Source: Thiomicrospira sp. ALE5
Lineage (GTDB): Bacteria > Pseudomonadota > Gammaproteobacteria > Thiomicrospirales > Thiomicrospiraceae
Assembly (NCBI RefSeq): GCF_900112445.1
Contig: NZ_FOYY01000003.1
Span: 631,960 to 695,959, forward strand
Length of the DNA stretch: 64,000 bases
Direction of reading: 5' to 3'
The translations under genes were made by a program, and so were the position numbers. Position 1 is the first letter of the stretch. The number at the start of each line of letters is the position of its first letter. This document shows, one piece after another, positions 9,684 to 18,969 of the stretch. The notes beneath the pieces are model-generated. The model had not been told where the DNA came from and made no database searches. It saw only the letters and a program-made list of their open reading frames with translations.

Positions 9684-10784
9684 ATGTCCACTAAAAAGTT
9701 AACCGCCGGCGTGATGCTACTGATGCTTACCCTAGCGGGATGTTCAGATGGGGAGCAGAACAACACGGATTCAGATGCTCCAATGCCACAGCAGCACACC
9801 AGTATCCCTGTTGAGGTCAGTGATGTGATATTTGTTGAACGTGAGCAATGGCAAGCACTTGGGCAACTGCTGCCTGCACAACAAATTTTACTGAGCATGG
9901 AAGTTGGTGGCCGGGTAACTGAACGGCTTGTAACACGAGGTGATCAGGTGAATCAAGGCACCACTCTGATACGCTTGGATGCCGAGGATTTTGTCCTCAA
10001 GCGCAATAGTCTTGATGCTAGCATCAAACAAGTTGAAGCCGATCAGCGTTTAGCTTTTAGTGATCGTGATCGCTTAAAGGCAATGCTTAAACGTGAACTG
10101 GTCTCAGAGCAAGATGTCGATCAAATCGAAACCCGCATCGAAAGCCTAGCGGCACAACTTGCACGCCTCAACCAAGAGCGTGCCCTAGCCAATCGTCAAA
10201 TTGACTACACCCAGCTCAAGGCACCGGTCTCAGGCCGCATTAACCAAGTAATGATTGAACCCGGCCAACAAATACAACCCGGCCAGATTCTACTTGAGCT
10301 AATTCAAACTGATAAACTGATTGTTCTCACGCATCTACCTGCGCATCGCATGGCTGCGCTGCCCAAACAGGCTAAGCTCAACACCCCGACAGGCGCATTT
10401 GAGTTGCGCTTATTTGAGCAAGAACCCCTAGCCGACCCTGCAACCGGTCTATTTGCAGTACGCTATAAAGCCAGCCCTGATGATACCGTAGCGCAGCAAG
10501 CCCTAGCGAAGCTCCCACTGGGTGAACGCTATTCGGTCACCTTTGAGCAACCCTTACCCAATCAATTACAACAAATACCTGGCAGCGCGCTGATTGATCT
10601 TGGTCAGGGCCCTCATGTCTGGCAAATCATTAACAATAAAACGCAACTCACTGAAGTTTCGCTAGTTCGGCTGCATAACGGGGTGGCACTTATCCAACCC
10701 ACCTTAGCTGATGATAGCAAAATTGTTCGGCATGGCGTGCATCGCCTGCAACCTGATCAAGCTGTCCGCATCCTCAATGATTAA
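9684..10784 (+). CDS. RND efflux periplasmic adaptor (membrane fusion) lipoprotein
   Basis: Adaptor linking an inner-membrane RND pump to an outer-membrane channel. The start at 9684 is chosen because AGAGAGG lies just upstream and the protein then opens with a clean lipoprotein signal ending LTLAGC; an in-frame ATG at 9663 would place residues before it. A biotinyl-lipoyl-like segment (about 60-95), a helical hairpin (about 95-165) and the return lipoyl strand (APVSGRINQV) follow. The RND permease begins 14 nt downstream. No TolC-family gene is present here, so the outer-membrane partner is encoded elsewhere. Substrate cannot be read from the sequence. Confidence 0.9.
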   Translation: MSTKKLTAGVMLLMLTLAGCSDGEQNNTDSDAPMPQQHTSIPVEVSDVIFVEREQWQALGQLLPAQQILLSMEVGGRVTERLVTRGDQVNQGTTLIRLDAEDFVLKRNSLDASIKQVEADQRLAFSDRDRLKAMLKRELVSEQDVDQIETRIESLAAQLARLNQERALANRQIDYTQLKAPVSGRINQVMIEPGQQIQPGQILLELIQTDKLIVLTHLPAHRMAALPKQAKLNTPTGAFELRLFEQEPLADPATGLFAVRYKASPDDTVAQQALAKLPLGERYSVTFEQPLPNQLQQIPGSALIDLGQGPHVWQIINNKTQLTEVSLVRLHNGVALIQPTLADDSKIVRHGVHRLQPDQAVRILND

Positions 10785-10798
10785 AAGGAAATTCGCAC

Positions 10799-13700
10799 AT
10801 GTTTGAACGCTTTAATCTATCGGCATGGGCGGTGCGTGAACGCGCCATCACGCTCTATTTTATTATCCTCGTGTCACTAGCTGGCTTATATGCCTTTGTA
10901 AGCTTAGGTCGCGCAGAGGATCCAAGCTTTACGATTAAAGTGATGACCGTGTCCGCGCAATGGCCGGGCGCATCCGCATTAGAGATGCAACAACAAGTGG
11001 CCGACCGGTTAGAAAAGCGCATTCAAGAAGTGCCTTTTTTTGATCGCGTTGAAACCACGGCACGACCAGGCCTGGTGGTCATGCAAATTCAATTCCTCGA
11101 CGAAACGCCGGCCGCTGAAGTACAAAATGTGTTTTATGAAGTGCGCAAACGTATGCTCGATGAAGCCCCTCGATTGCCACGCGGTGTTATTGGACCGGTC
11201 GTCAACGATGACTTTGCCGATGTTTATTTTAGTCTTTATGCACTCACTTCAGCGAATCGCCCGCAATATGAACTGATTCAACCAGCCGAACAACTGCGTG
11301 ACCAATTATTACGCGTGCCGGGGGTCCAAAAGGTAAACCTATTGGGCGAACGGCCACAACAAGTTCAGGTTGATTTAAACCTGGATCGATTAGCGCAACT
11401 TAATCTCGCACCGCAAAGCGTTTTTGATGCCCTCGCTGCCCAAAATCAATTGCTGCCCGCCGGCTTCATTGAAACCGCCGCCGGTCGAACCTATCTGCGT
11501 CTTAATCAAGACATGGGTGATTTAAACCAGTTGCGCCAACTGCCTATTCAACTTGGCAATCAAGTCATTGCCCTAGGTGAGATTGCTGAAGTGACACGTG
11601 CTTTTCAAGATCCACCCAGTTATATCATTCGAGATCAGGGCCAAGAAGCCTTAATGCTTGGCGTGGTGATGAAACCCGGTTTTAATGGTTTAACTCTTGG
11701 CAAAAACCTGCACGCAATTGAAGCAAGCCTGCAAGCGCAACTGCCTGCAGACATTATTTTTGAGCAAATAACCAATCAAGCCAACGCTATCCGCTTGGCT
11801 GTCGATGAATTTCAGCTCAAGTTTTTAATGGCATTGGGTGTGGTGATGCTAGTGAGCTTTTTGGCACTCGGCCTGCGAGCAGGCCTGGTGGTCGCGCTCG
11901 CGGTGCCGCTGACTTTAGCGATTACCTTCTTTATTATGATGCTAACTGGCAAAAACTTAGATCGTATTACGCTTGGGGCGTTAATCCTGGCACTGGGACT
12001 ACTTGTCGATGATGCGATTATCGCGATTGAAATGATGCTGGTTAAAATTGAAGAAGGCTTGGATAAGGTTAAAGCCGCTTCCTATGCCTGGTCGGTGACC
12101 GCCATGCCAATGCTAGTCGGCACCCTCATTACTACCGCAGGATTTGTCCCGATTGGCTTTGCCGCTTCCAATGTAGGTGAATATGCCGGCAATATTTTTT
12201 GGGTGCTCGCGATTTCACTCGTGGCGTCATGGATTGTTGCGGTTATTTTCACCCCCTATCTTGGGGTGAAATTATTAAAAAACCATCCTGGCGCACCGAC
12301 GCACCTTGATACTAACAATCTTGCCGCAGATCAAGCCTACCAAACCAAAGGTTACCAAGCACTGCGCCGGATTGTCCAAGGCTGTGTAAACTATCGCAAA
12401 AGCATCCTAATCTTTACCTTTGTGCTGTTTGTCTTGGCCATCATCGGCATGGCCAAAAAAGTTGAGAAACAGTTTTTCCCCAGCTCTGACCGCCCTGAAC
12501 TGATGATCGACATTTATCTTCCCGAAGGCTCGGCTTTTGCTACCACCGATGCGGTTGCCCAACGGATGGAAGCCATCTTAAATGAACAACCTGAGGTACA
12601 ATCGCTGGCAAGCTACATTGGCGCAGGCGCCCCACGATTTTTTATGGCGCTTAATCCCGAATTACCCAACCCGGCTTTTGCTAAAATTATTGCCATCACT
12701 GGTGACCGCTATGAACGCGATCAGCTGCAAGCGCGTTTGCAAAGCTTAATTAATGACGGCGCCTTTCCTGATGCCCGTGTGCGTGTTCATCCCCTGCTGT
12801 ATGGTCCGCCCGTGGCCTGGCCCATAACCTTTCGCGTGATGGGCGATGACCCTTTAGTCTTGCGCGATATCGCTAATCAGGTTCGTGATGTTGTTGATGC
12901 CCACCCTGCCACGCTTGAACCTCACTTGGATTATGGTCAACGAGCCCCGGTGGTGCAACTTGAATTTGACCTACAACGCTTGGCACAACTTGGCTTTACG
13001 CGTCAAACGCTGCACCAGCAACTGCAATTTGCGCTCCAGGGACAAAGCCTGACCGAACTCCGTATCGATACCCGCAGTGTCGCACTGGTTGCACGCGCTG
13101 ATAAACGCGAGGAAATTAACCTCGAACAACTTGCCAGTTTATTAGTCACCACACCCACCGGACAAAGCCTGCCATTGTCGCAACTCGCCGAACTGGTCAT
13201 CGCCTATGAAGACCCGGTATTAAAACGCCGTAATCGCACTCCTTATTTATCGGTCAACAGTGAAATTAAATCCGGTGCGCAGCCACCCGATGTGACCTTT
13301 GAAATCTGGCCAAAACTTGAAACGCTTAATCAGACCTTACCACCAGGCTATCGGATTGAAATTGGCGGCTCTATTGAAGAATCGGCAAAAGCTGAAAGCT
13401 CAATACAAGCGCTAATGCCGGTAATGGTGATTTTGATGATTACATTGATTATGCTGATGATGCGCTCATTTAGTGGCACCCTGATGGTTTTGTTAACCGC
13501 ACCGCTAGGCTTGATTGGAGCCGTGGCAGCGTTACTGCTGTTTTCGCAACCTTTCGGGTTTGTTGCCACGCTGGGCTTAATTGGTCTAGCAGGGATTCTG
13601 ATGCGCAATACACTGATACTCGTTGGACAGATAGACGACAACAAACGCCATGGACTCAATGATTATGATGCCGTGGTCGATGCAACAGTGCGACGAGCTC

Positions 13701-13876
13701 GCCCAGTCGTATTGACTGCACTTGCAGCTGTGCTGGCTTTTATTCCGCTTACCACCTCCACTTTCTGGGGGCCATTAGCCTATGTTCTCATAGGCGGTAT
13801 TACGGTCGGAACGCTCTTAACACTGTTATTTTTGCCGGCTCTGTACAGCGCCTGGTTTAAAGTTAAACCGGCATAG
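10799..13876 (+). CDS. RND efflux transporter permease, HAE-1-like
   Basis: Proton-driven inner-membrane exporter of 1025 residues, with the two-fold RND layout of a first span near 15-30, a large periplasmic loop, a helix bundle near 335-540 and a repeat in the second half. The paired acidic residues of the proton relay are in LLVDDAIIAIE at about 403-404. This pattern favours drug-type (HAE-1) pumps over the heavy-metal CzcA group. The N-terminal GRAEDPSFTIK is typical of a subfamily near MdtB/MexK-like pumps. AAAGGAA lies before the ATG. It forms a pair with the adaptor gene. The ORF ends in a repeat-rich gap. Confidence 0.9.
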   Translation: MFERFNLSAWAVRERAITLYFIILVSLAGLYAFVSLGRAEDPSFTIKVMTVSAQWPGASALEMQQQVADRLEKRIQEVPFFDRVETTARPGLVVMQIQFLDETPAAEVQNVFYEVRKRMLDEAPRLPRGVIGPVVNDDFADVYFSLYALTSANRPQYELIQPAEQLRDQLLRVPGVQKVNLLGERPQQVQVDLNLDRLAQLNLAPQSVFDALAAQNQLLPAGFIETAAGRTYLRLNQDMGDLNQLRQLPIQLGNQVIALGEIAEVTRAFQDPPSYIIRDQGQEALMLGVVMKPGFNGLTLGKNLHAIEASLQAQLPADIIFEQITNQANAIRLAVDEFQLKFLMALGVVMLVSFLALGLRAGLVVALAVPLTLAITFFIMMLTGKNLDRITLGALILALGLLVDDAIIAIEMMLVKIEEGLDKVKAASYAWSVTAMPMLVGTLITTAGFVPIGFAASNVGEYAGNIFWVLAISLVASWIVAVIFTPYLGVKLLKNHPGAPTHLDTNNLAADQAYQTKGYQALRRIVQGCVNYRKSILIFTFVLFVLAIIGMAKKVEKQFFPSSDRPELMIDIYLPEGSAFATTDAVAQRMEAILNEQPEVQSLASYIGAGAPRFFMALNPELPNPAFAKIIAITGDRYERDQLQARLQSLINDGAFPDARVRVHPLLYGPPVAWPITFRVMGDDPLVLRDIANQVRDVVDAHPATLEPHLDYGQRAPVVQLEFDLQRLAQLGFTRQTLHQQLQFALQGQSLTELRIDTRSVALVARADKREEINLEQLASLLVTTPTGQSLPLSQLAELVIAYEDPVLKRRNRTPYLSVNSEIKSGAQPPDVTFEIWPKLETLNQTLPPGYRIEIGGSIEESAKAESSIQALMPVMVILMITLIMLMMRSFSGTLMVLLTAPLGLIGAVAALLLFSQPFGFVATLGLIGLAGILMRNTLILVGQIDDNKRHGLNDYDAVVDATVRRARPVVLTALAAVLAFIPLTTSTFWGPLAYVLIGGITVGTLLTLLFLPALYSAWFKVKPA

Positions 13877-13911
13877 TTCACAAGGCCTGGTGATACTTCG
13901 TTTTGTATAAG

Positions 13912-14080
13912 CGGATTGGGTGCGTGGCTGAGCGACTTTGGAAGAAGGGTTGCGAAAGACTGCGCGAAGGCTTTTGATCAGCTTGGGGATTGTTTGAGCG
14001 CAGCGAGTTGCCCCAAGCCAAAAGCTAAGCCATAGTCGTCGCTGCCTTCTGGAACGGGAGCGACGCTCGCACGCAATCCG
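13912..14080. repeat. Long imperfect palindromic element between the RND gene and lspA
   Basis: The left end CGGATTGGGTGCG matches the reverse complement of the right end CGCACGCAATCCG with one mismatch. Further in, GCTTTTG...GCTTGGGG (about 13970-13988) pairs with CCCCAAGCCAAAAGC (about 14011-14025). The whole block of about 170 bp can therefore fold into one long interrupted hairpin. No convincing gene lies in the 386-bp gap 13877-14262. The element resembles a small non-autonomous palindromic repeat, but no second copy is in the window, so its class is unknown. Confidence 0.6.
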
Positions 14081-14181
14081 ACACAATGATCGGTTGGCAA
14101 TATATCGCATCGCTCAAATACAACATCGACTTTTTAAGCACCAGGCCTGTGGTGCCTTTCAAAACAGTCATATAAAAATTG

Positions 14182-14277
14182 AAAAAACCGTTGTGAGTGA
14201 TCACTAGGCAAGGCGGCTAAATATTGAGCTTGCCAGTGTAAATGACCATTTAGCCAACACCACTAGGTATTGCTCAC
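14182..14277 (-). terminator. Possible terminator hairpin overlapping the lspA stop
   Basis: On the minus strand, GTGAG pairs with CTCAC, and the inner arms GGCTAAAT/ATTTAGCC form a perfect 8-bp stem. A run of six T follows just after the outer arm (bases 14182-14187). The loop is long and the stem interrupted, so termination of the ileS-lspA transcript is an inference. Confidence 0.4.
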
Positions 14278-14796
14278 GGCGGTTTTCCCGGGGTATTTTT
14301 TGTCTTTGGGACGCAAAAAGAACTCATAGATAATCAACATCGCCGCACCGACCGTAATGCCCACGTCCGCGATATTAAAGGTGGCATAGTGCCAACTGCC
14401 ATAATAGAAATCAAGAAAATCGGTGACCTTGCCAAACAGCAACCGATCAATCAAATTGCCGATCGCGCCGGCCAAAATTAACTGCAAACCCAAGACTTCA
14501 AAGGTCGGTTTAGCTTTGAGTTTACTTAACCAAAACAGCAGCACAAAGCTAATCATAATAGCTAAAACGACAAAAAACCAACGCTGCCAGCCGCCCATAT
14601 CCGCTAAAAAGCTAAAGGCTGCGCCATAGTTATACACCAGCGTCAGGTTAAAATGTGGCATCACTGCCAGAGGCTCACCAAAGGTCAAATAGCTAACCGC
14701 CAGGTACTTGGTGATTTGATCGAGCAGCAACACCAGGCCTGCTAACCACAGATAACGTAACCCGGTTTGCGCAACAATTAATTTTAGATTCGGCAT
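14263..14796 (-). CDS. lspA: Lipoprotein signal peptidase (signal peptidase II)
   Basis: Inner-membrane aspartyl protease that cuts prolipoproteins before the lipidated cysteine. Four membrane helices are visible. The two catalytic aspartates are in NLIDR (about residue 120) and FNIADVGI (about residue 142). The 177-residue length is slightly longer than E. coli LspA because of a charged tail. It lies downstream of ileS and ribF in the conserved ribF-ileS-lspA order, but here a 307-bp gap with tandem repeats separates ileS from lspA, which is unusual. Several client lipoproteins are encoded nearby, including the secretin, the RND adaptor and the TPR protein. Confidence 0.95.
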   Translation of the reverse strand: MPNLKLIVAQTGLRYLWLAGLVLLLDQITKYLAVSYLTFGEPLAVMPHFNLTLVYNYGAAFSFLADMGGWQRWFFVVLAIMISFVLLFWLSKLKAKPTFEVLGLQLILAGAIGNLIDRLLFGKVTDFLDFYYGSWHYATFNIADVGITVGAAMLIIYEFFLRPKDKKYPGKTAVSNT

Positions 14797-14869
14797 CTCA
14801 TTACCTTGCGTGATAAGTCTTGCAGTTTTGTCTTGGACTATAAAGTTGTACTCAAGATTTGCATCTTAT

Positions 14870-15030
14870 GCTTTCGACTTGCTCTAACGTGTAAACGGCT
14901 GGATTGTGCTCTTGCAATCAAAGTGCTTTCGACTCGCTCTAATGTGCAAGAGGCTAGGTTGACTAGCAATCTAAGCGCTTTCGACTCGCTCTAATTTGCA
15001 AGAGGCTAGGTTATGCTCTAGCGACGCCTC
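14870..15030. repeat. Three tandem ~52-55 bp repeats between lspA and ileS
   Basis: GCTTTCGACTYGCTCTAA recurs at about 14870, 14925 and 14977. Each copy is followed by GTGYAAACGGCT or TGCAAGAGGCTAGGTT variants, and copies 2 and 3 are the closest. Divergence between copies shows this is not a very recent duplication. The block fills most of the 307-bp gap 14797-15103, which has no gene. A short piece, AGAGGCTAGGTT, occurs again at 20585-20596 upstream of the acetolactate synthase gene. Confidence 0.7.
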
Positions 15031-15073
15031 TTTTTTCGAAGAAAAAAGCCGAAGGAGCAAGGGCATAACCTAG
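15006..15073. repeat. Nested inverted repeat downstream of ileS
   Basis: CTAGGTTATGC (15006-15016) is the exact reverse complement of GCATAACCTAG (15063-15073). Between them TTTTTTC (15031-15037) pairs with GAAAAAA (15041-15047) around a GAA loop. The outer arm lies in the last tandem repeat. It could be a transcriptional pause or processing site between ileS and lspA, or part of a repeat element. The pairing is seen; the role is inferred. Confidence 0.55.
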
Positions 15074-15103
15074 TCGCGCAGAAATCAGCGGTTTAAGCCA
15101 ATA

Positions 15104-17932
15104 TCAAGCAAAGTGACGCACTTCGCCGTCGCCGACGACGTTATCGACACAACGCTGACACAGTTCTGGATGATCAGCATCGACACCGATGTCTTCACGA
15201 TGATGCCAGCAACGTGGGCATTTTTCGGCCTGCACCGCTTGTGCATCAAGCCACAAGCCATCTAATTCCGATTCAACGGCGGTGGCGGATTTCTCTGCCA
15301 GCGGCAAGACCTGCGCGTAGGAGGTAATCAATACAAAACGCAACTCGTCTTGTAACTTGGCCAATGCGTTATAGAGTGCGCCATCAGCATAGAGTTTAAC
15401 CTGTGCGGTGAGGCTGGCTTTAATTTCTCCAGCATTACGCAACTCTTCCAGGCGCTTAGCGACCGCAGAACGCACCTCTATCATCTGCGCCCAATAAGCC
15501 GAGTTCATCTCAGCGCTTTCATCTAACGCCGTTAAACCTTGATACCAGGTCGCCACAAATACGGTTTTTTCACGTTCGCCCGGAATATACTGCCAAATTT
15601 CTTCAGCGGTAAAGCTCAAGATCGGTGCAATCCAGCGCGTCATGGCTTCGATAATGTGATACAAGGCAGTTTGTGCAGAACGCCGCGCCAAACCGTCGGT
15701 TTTACAGGTATATTGACGATCCTTGATCACGTCTAAATAAAACGCGCCCATTTCTATCGAGCAGAAATGCGACACCGCTTGATAAATCTGATGGAAATGA
15801 TATTGCTCATAGGATTCCACAATCTGCTGCTGCAATTGATGCGCATGGCCGACCGCCCATTTATCGAGTGGCAATAAATCCTCATAGGCGACCAAATCCG
15901 TAGCCGGATTAAAGCCATTCAAGTTCGCCAATAGGAAACGTGCCGTATTGCGAATTCGGCGATAAGCATCGGCTGTGCGGCTGATAATTTCGTCCGATAC
16001 CGTCATTTCATAGCGGTAATCGGCGGCCGAAATCCACAGGCGCAAAATATCCGCCCCGAGCGTATCGGCGATTTTTTGCGGCGCGACCACATTGCCTTTC
16101 GACTTGGACATTTTTTTGCCGTCTTTATCCACCGTAAAGCCGTGGGTTAGCACCTGCTTATAAGGCGCGGCATTGTTCATCGCCATGCCAGTCAAAAGTG
16201 ACGATTGGAACCAACCACGATGCTGATCCGACCCTTCTAAATATAAATCTGCAGGCGCATGCAGTTCATCGCGCTGCTGACAAACGGCAAAATGGGTCAC
16301 GCCAGAATCAAACCAGACATCCAAAATATCCTGTACTTTTTCATAGTCATCGGCCTCATCACCCAACAACTCACGGGCATCTAACTCATACCAGGCATCA
16401 ATCGACTGCTGTTCAATCCGCTGTGCAACCAACTCCATCAGTTCGGTGGTGCGCGGGTGCATTTCGCCGCTGACTTTATGCACAAAAATACAAATCGGCA
16501 CACCCCATAAACGCTGGCGCGAAATACACCAATCCGGGCGGCCGTCAATCATGCCTTCAATGCGGTTTTGCCCCCAATCCGGCACCCATTGCACGGTTTT
16601 AATCGCCTCCATCGCACTGGCACGCAGACCTTGTTGATCCATGCTAATAAACCATTGCGGCGTGGCACGGAAAATCAACGGTGTTTTGGTACGCCAGCAA
16701 TGCGGATAGCTATGGCGAATCGCTTCATGATGCAATAACGCACCGCGCTCACGCAAAACGTCCAACACCGCCTCATCGGCTTTAAGTACATTCAAGCCTT
16801 CAAACAAGGGTGTGCCAGCCACGAAGTTACCCGAACCATCGACCGGGCAATCCACCTCTAAATCGTATTTTAAGCCCACAATAAAGTCGTCTTGACCATG
16901 CCCCGGTGCGGTATGCACACAACCGGTACCGGCATCGGTGGTGACATGCTCACCCAAAATCATCGGCACAATGCGCTCATAAAACGGATGCTGCAAGCGG
17001 ATTAAATCAAACTGATCGCCGCGACCATAGGCCACAACACGATAATGCTCGATATCACATTTCGCCATCACATCTTTAATCAAAGCTTCCGCCATGAACA
17101 GGCGTTCTTTGCCCTGTTTGGTTTCAACCTGCACCAACGCATATTCCAACTCAGGGTGAATCGCCACCGCTTGGTTAGCGGGCAAGGTCCAAGGCGTGGT
17201 CGTCCAGATCACCACCGAAATGGGGCCTTCACCTGTGTGGTCTTCAATATGATGACAGCGCTCAAAAAACGCGGCTTCGTCGATCACCTTAAAGCGCACA
17301 TCAATCGCATTGGAGCGTTTTTCGTCGTATTCTACTTCCGCTTCCGCGAGCGCCGAACGACCACCAATCGACCAATAAACCGGCTTGGTGCCTTTGACCA
17401 GATGACCTTTTTCAATGATTTTCGCTAAGGCGCGTACTTCATTGGCTTCAAAATCAAACGCCTTGGTTAAATAAGGATTGTTCCAATCGGCCATAATCCC
17501 TAAGCGTTGAAAATCCTTCATCTGACCTTCAACCTGGCTTTGCGCATAATCGCGGCAGGCTTGGCGGAATTCACGCTCATTAAGCTTGACGCCGACCTTG
17601 CCGTGTTTTTTCTCAACATTCAATTCAATCGGCAAACCATGACAATCCCAGCCCGGCACAAACGGCGCATCAAAGCCGCTCAAGCCTTTAGATTTAACAA
17701 TCATGTCTTTCAGCACTTTATTGACCGCGTGACCGATATGAATATCACCATTGGCATAGGGTGGACCATCATGCAAAATAAACTTGGGCCGCCCCGCCAT
17801 CGCCTGACGCACGGTTTGATACAGATCGTCATTCAACCAGGCCTGCACCTGCTTAGGCTCGCGCTGTGGCAAACCGCCACGCATCGGGAAGTCGGTTTCG
17901 GGAAGGTTAAGCGTTGCTTTGTAATCGGTCAT
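15104..17932 (-). CDS. ileS: Isoleucyl-tRNA synthetase
   Basis: Class I aminoacyl-tRNA synthetase charging tRNA-Ile, 942 residues. The HIGH-type motif is in [15 protein letters not shown] (near residue 58-72), the KMSKS signature is present as [10 protein letters not shown] (near 600-610), and the C-terminal zinc finger has CPRCWHH followed by CQRCV. The CP1 editing domain lies between HIGH and KMSKS. The start at 17932 overlaps the 3' end of ribF by 26 nt, indicating coupling. The next gene, lspA, is 307 bp away behind repeats. Confidence 0.97.
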   Translation of the reverse strand: MTDYKATLNLPETDFPMRGGLPQREPKQVQAWLNDDLYQTVRQAMAGRPKFILHDGPPYANGDIHIGHAVNKVLKDMIVKSKGLSGFDAPFVPGWDCHGLPIELNVEKKHGKVGVKLNEREFRQACRDYAQSQVEGQMKDFQRLGIMADWNNPYLTKAFDFEANEVRALAKIIEKGHLVKGTKPVYWSIGGRSALAEAEVEYDEKRSNAIDVRFKVIDEAAFFERCHHIEDHTGEGPISVVIWTTTPWTLPANQAVAIHPELEYALVQVETKQGKERLFMAEALIKDVMAKCDIEHYRVVAYGRGDQFDLIRLQHPFYERIVPMILGEHVTTDAGTGCVHTAPGHGQDDFIVGLKYDLEVDCPVDGSGNFVAGTPLFEGLNVLKADEAVLDVLRERGALLHHEAIRHSYPHCWRTKTPLIFRATPQWFISMDQQGLRASAMEAIKTVQWVPDWGQNRIEGMIDGRPDWCISRQRLWGVPICIFVHKVSGEMHPRTTELMELVAQRIEQQSIDAWYELDARELLGDEADDYEKVQDILDVWFDSGVTHFAVCQQRDELHAPADLYLEGSDQHRGWFQSSLLTGMAMNNAAPYKQVLTHGFTVDKDGKKMSKSKGNVVAPQKIADTLGADILRLWISAADYRYEMTVSDEIISRTADAYRRIRNTARFLLANLNGFNPATDLVAYEDLLPLDKWAVGHAHQLQQQIVESYEQYHFHQIYQAVSHFCSIEMGAFYLDVIKDRQYTCKTDGLARRSAQTALYHIIEAMTRWIAPILSFTAEEIWQYIPGEREKTVFVATWYQGLTALDESAEMNSAYWAQMIEVRSAVAKRLEELRNAGEIKASLTAQVKLYADGALYNALAKLQDELRFVLITSYAQVLPLAEKSATAVESELDGLWLDAQAVQAEKCPRCWHHREDIGVDADHPELCQRCVDNVVGDGEVRHFA

Positions 17933-18896
17933 GTTCGCTACTCAAAATTGAATGATTTGAATTGATTAATAACAATTTGGCCTGCTCGGCATCCTGCGCA
18001 ATCTGTGCTTGGAGTGCGGGCAAACCACTGAATTTCATTTCTGGGCGAATAAACGCCTCAAGGCGCACTTCAACGTGGGCGCCGTATACCATTTTATGCC
18101 AGTCAAATAAATGCACTTCAATTGATGGCCGCTGGCCATGCACTGTGGGGCGCACACCTATATTAGCGACACCGGGCCAAGGTTGCTCACTCAGGCCTGC
18201 AACCCTGACGGCAAACACGCCGCTGACGGGCATTTGCAAGCGCTTAGGGTTCAGGTTTAAGGTCGGAAAACCAATGGTGCGCCCCAGTTTTTGACCGTGA
18301 ATGACGCGCCCTTCAAACCGAAATCCCTGCCCCATCAGCCTTGCGGCCTCGGCCAAATCCGGCTTGGCCAGCACCTGGCGTACCCGCGTACTGCTCACGC
18401 GCGCGCCGTCAAGATTAAAGGTCGGCATGGCGCTGACACTGAATCCCATCTGCGCACCGCATTGGCGCAAAAAGGCAAAATCGCCCTGACGCTGATAACC
18501 AAACTTAAAATCGTCGCCTATCACCAAATGGCGCACCTGTAACTGCTGGTGCAAAATCTGCGTGACGAAATCGACCGCGCTTTGGGCGGCAAATTGGCGA
18601 TTAAAGCTGACACACAGCAAATAATCAATGCCCACGTCTGCCAGCGCACGCACTTTTTCGCGCAAGTTCATCAGCCGAACCGGCGCCTGTTCCGGTCGAA
18701 AATACTCAATCGGAAAGGGTTCAAACACCATCGCCACACTCGGTAAATTCAGCGCTTGCGCTTGCTGTTTTACCTGCGCCAACACACATTGATGACCGAG
18801 GTGAGTGCCATCGAAATTGCCAATGGTGACCACGCTGCCCTGTGCAAAATCGGCAGTAAACTGGTTAATGTTATGAAGGCCACGAATTAAACGCAT
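17907..18896 (-). CDS. ribF: Bifunctional riboflavin kinase / FAD synthetase
   Basis: Makes FMN from riboflavin and then FAD. The N-terminal adenylyltransferase has [11 protein letters not shown] (about residues 27-37). The C-terminal flavokinase has [11 protein letters not shown] (near 205). The length of 329 residues is near the family norm. The last residues overlap the ileS start by 26 nt. No FMN riboswitch precedes it, since only 73 nt separate it from murJ. FAD is the cofactor of the FccB-like protein encoded at 47.1 kb. Confidence 0.95.
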   Translation of the reverse strand: MRLIRGLHNINQFTADFAQGSVVTIGNFDGTHLGHQCVLAQVKQQAQALNLPSVAMVFEPFPIEYFRPEQAPVRLMNLREKVRALADVGIDYLLCVSFNRQFAAQSAVDFVTQILHQQLQVRHLVIGDDFKFGYQRQGDFAFLRQCGAQMGFSVSAMPTFNLDGARVSSTRVRQVLAKPDLAEAARLMGQGFRFEGRVIHGQKLGRTIGFPTLNLNPKRLQMPVSGVFAVRVAGLSEQPWPGVANIGVRPTVHGQRPSIEVHLFDWHKMVYGAHVEVRLEAFIRPEMKFSGLPALQAQIAQDAEQAKLLLINSNHSILSSEHDRLQSNA

Positions 18897-18969
18897 AGCA
18901 AACGGCAGGTCGCTTTAAAAATAAACCGCGATTATAACGGATTCAGCTCAGGCTGTAACCCTTTCGCAT

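Noticed and set aside
13826-14110. 94-residue minus-strand ORF across the palindrome
   Set aside because: Arg/Ser-rich, overlaps the RND gene end, no family resemblance, and the DNA is explained by the inverted repeat.
14870-15030. CRISPR-like repeat array
   Set aside because: Only three diverged copies, period changes from 55 to 52 bp, no distinct spacers and no cas genes.
18897-18969. FMN riboswitch before ribF
   Set aside because: The 73-nt gap is too short and no RFN-type conserved elements are seen.
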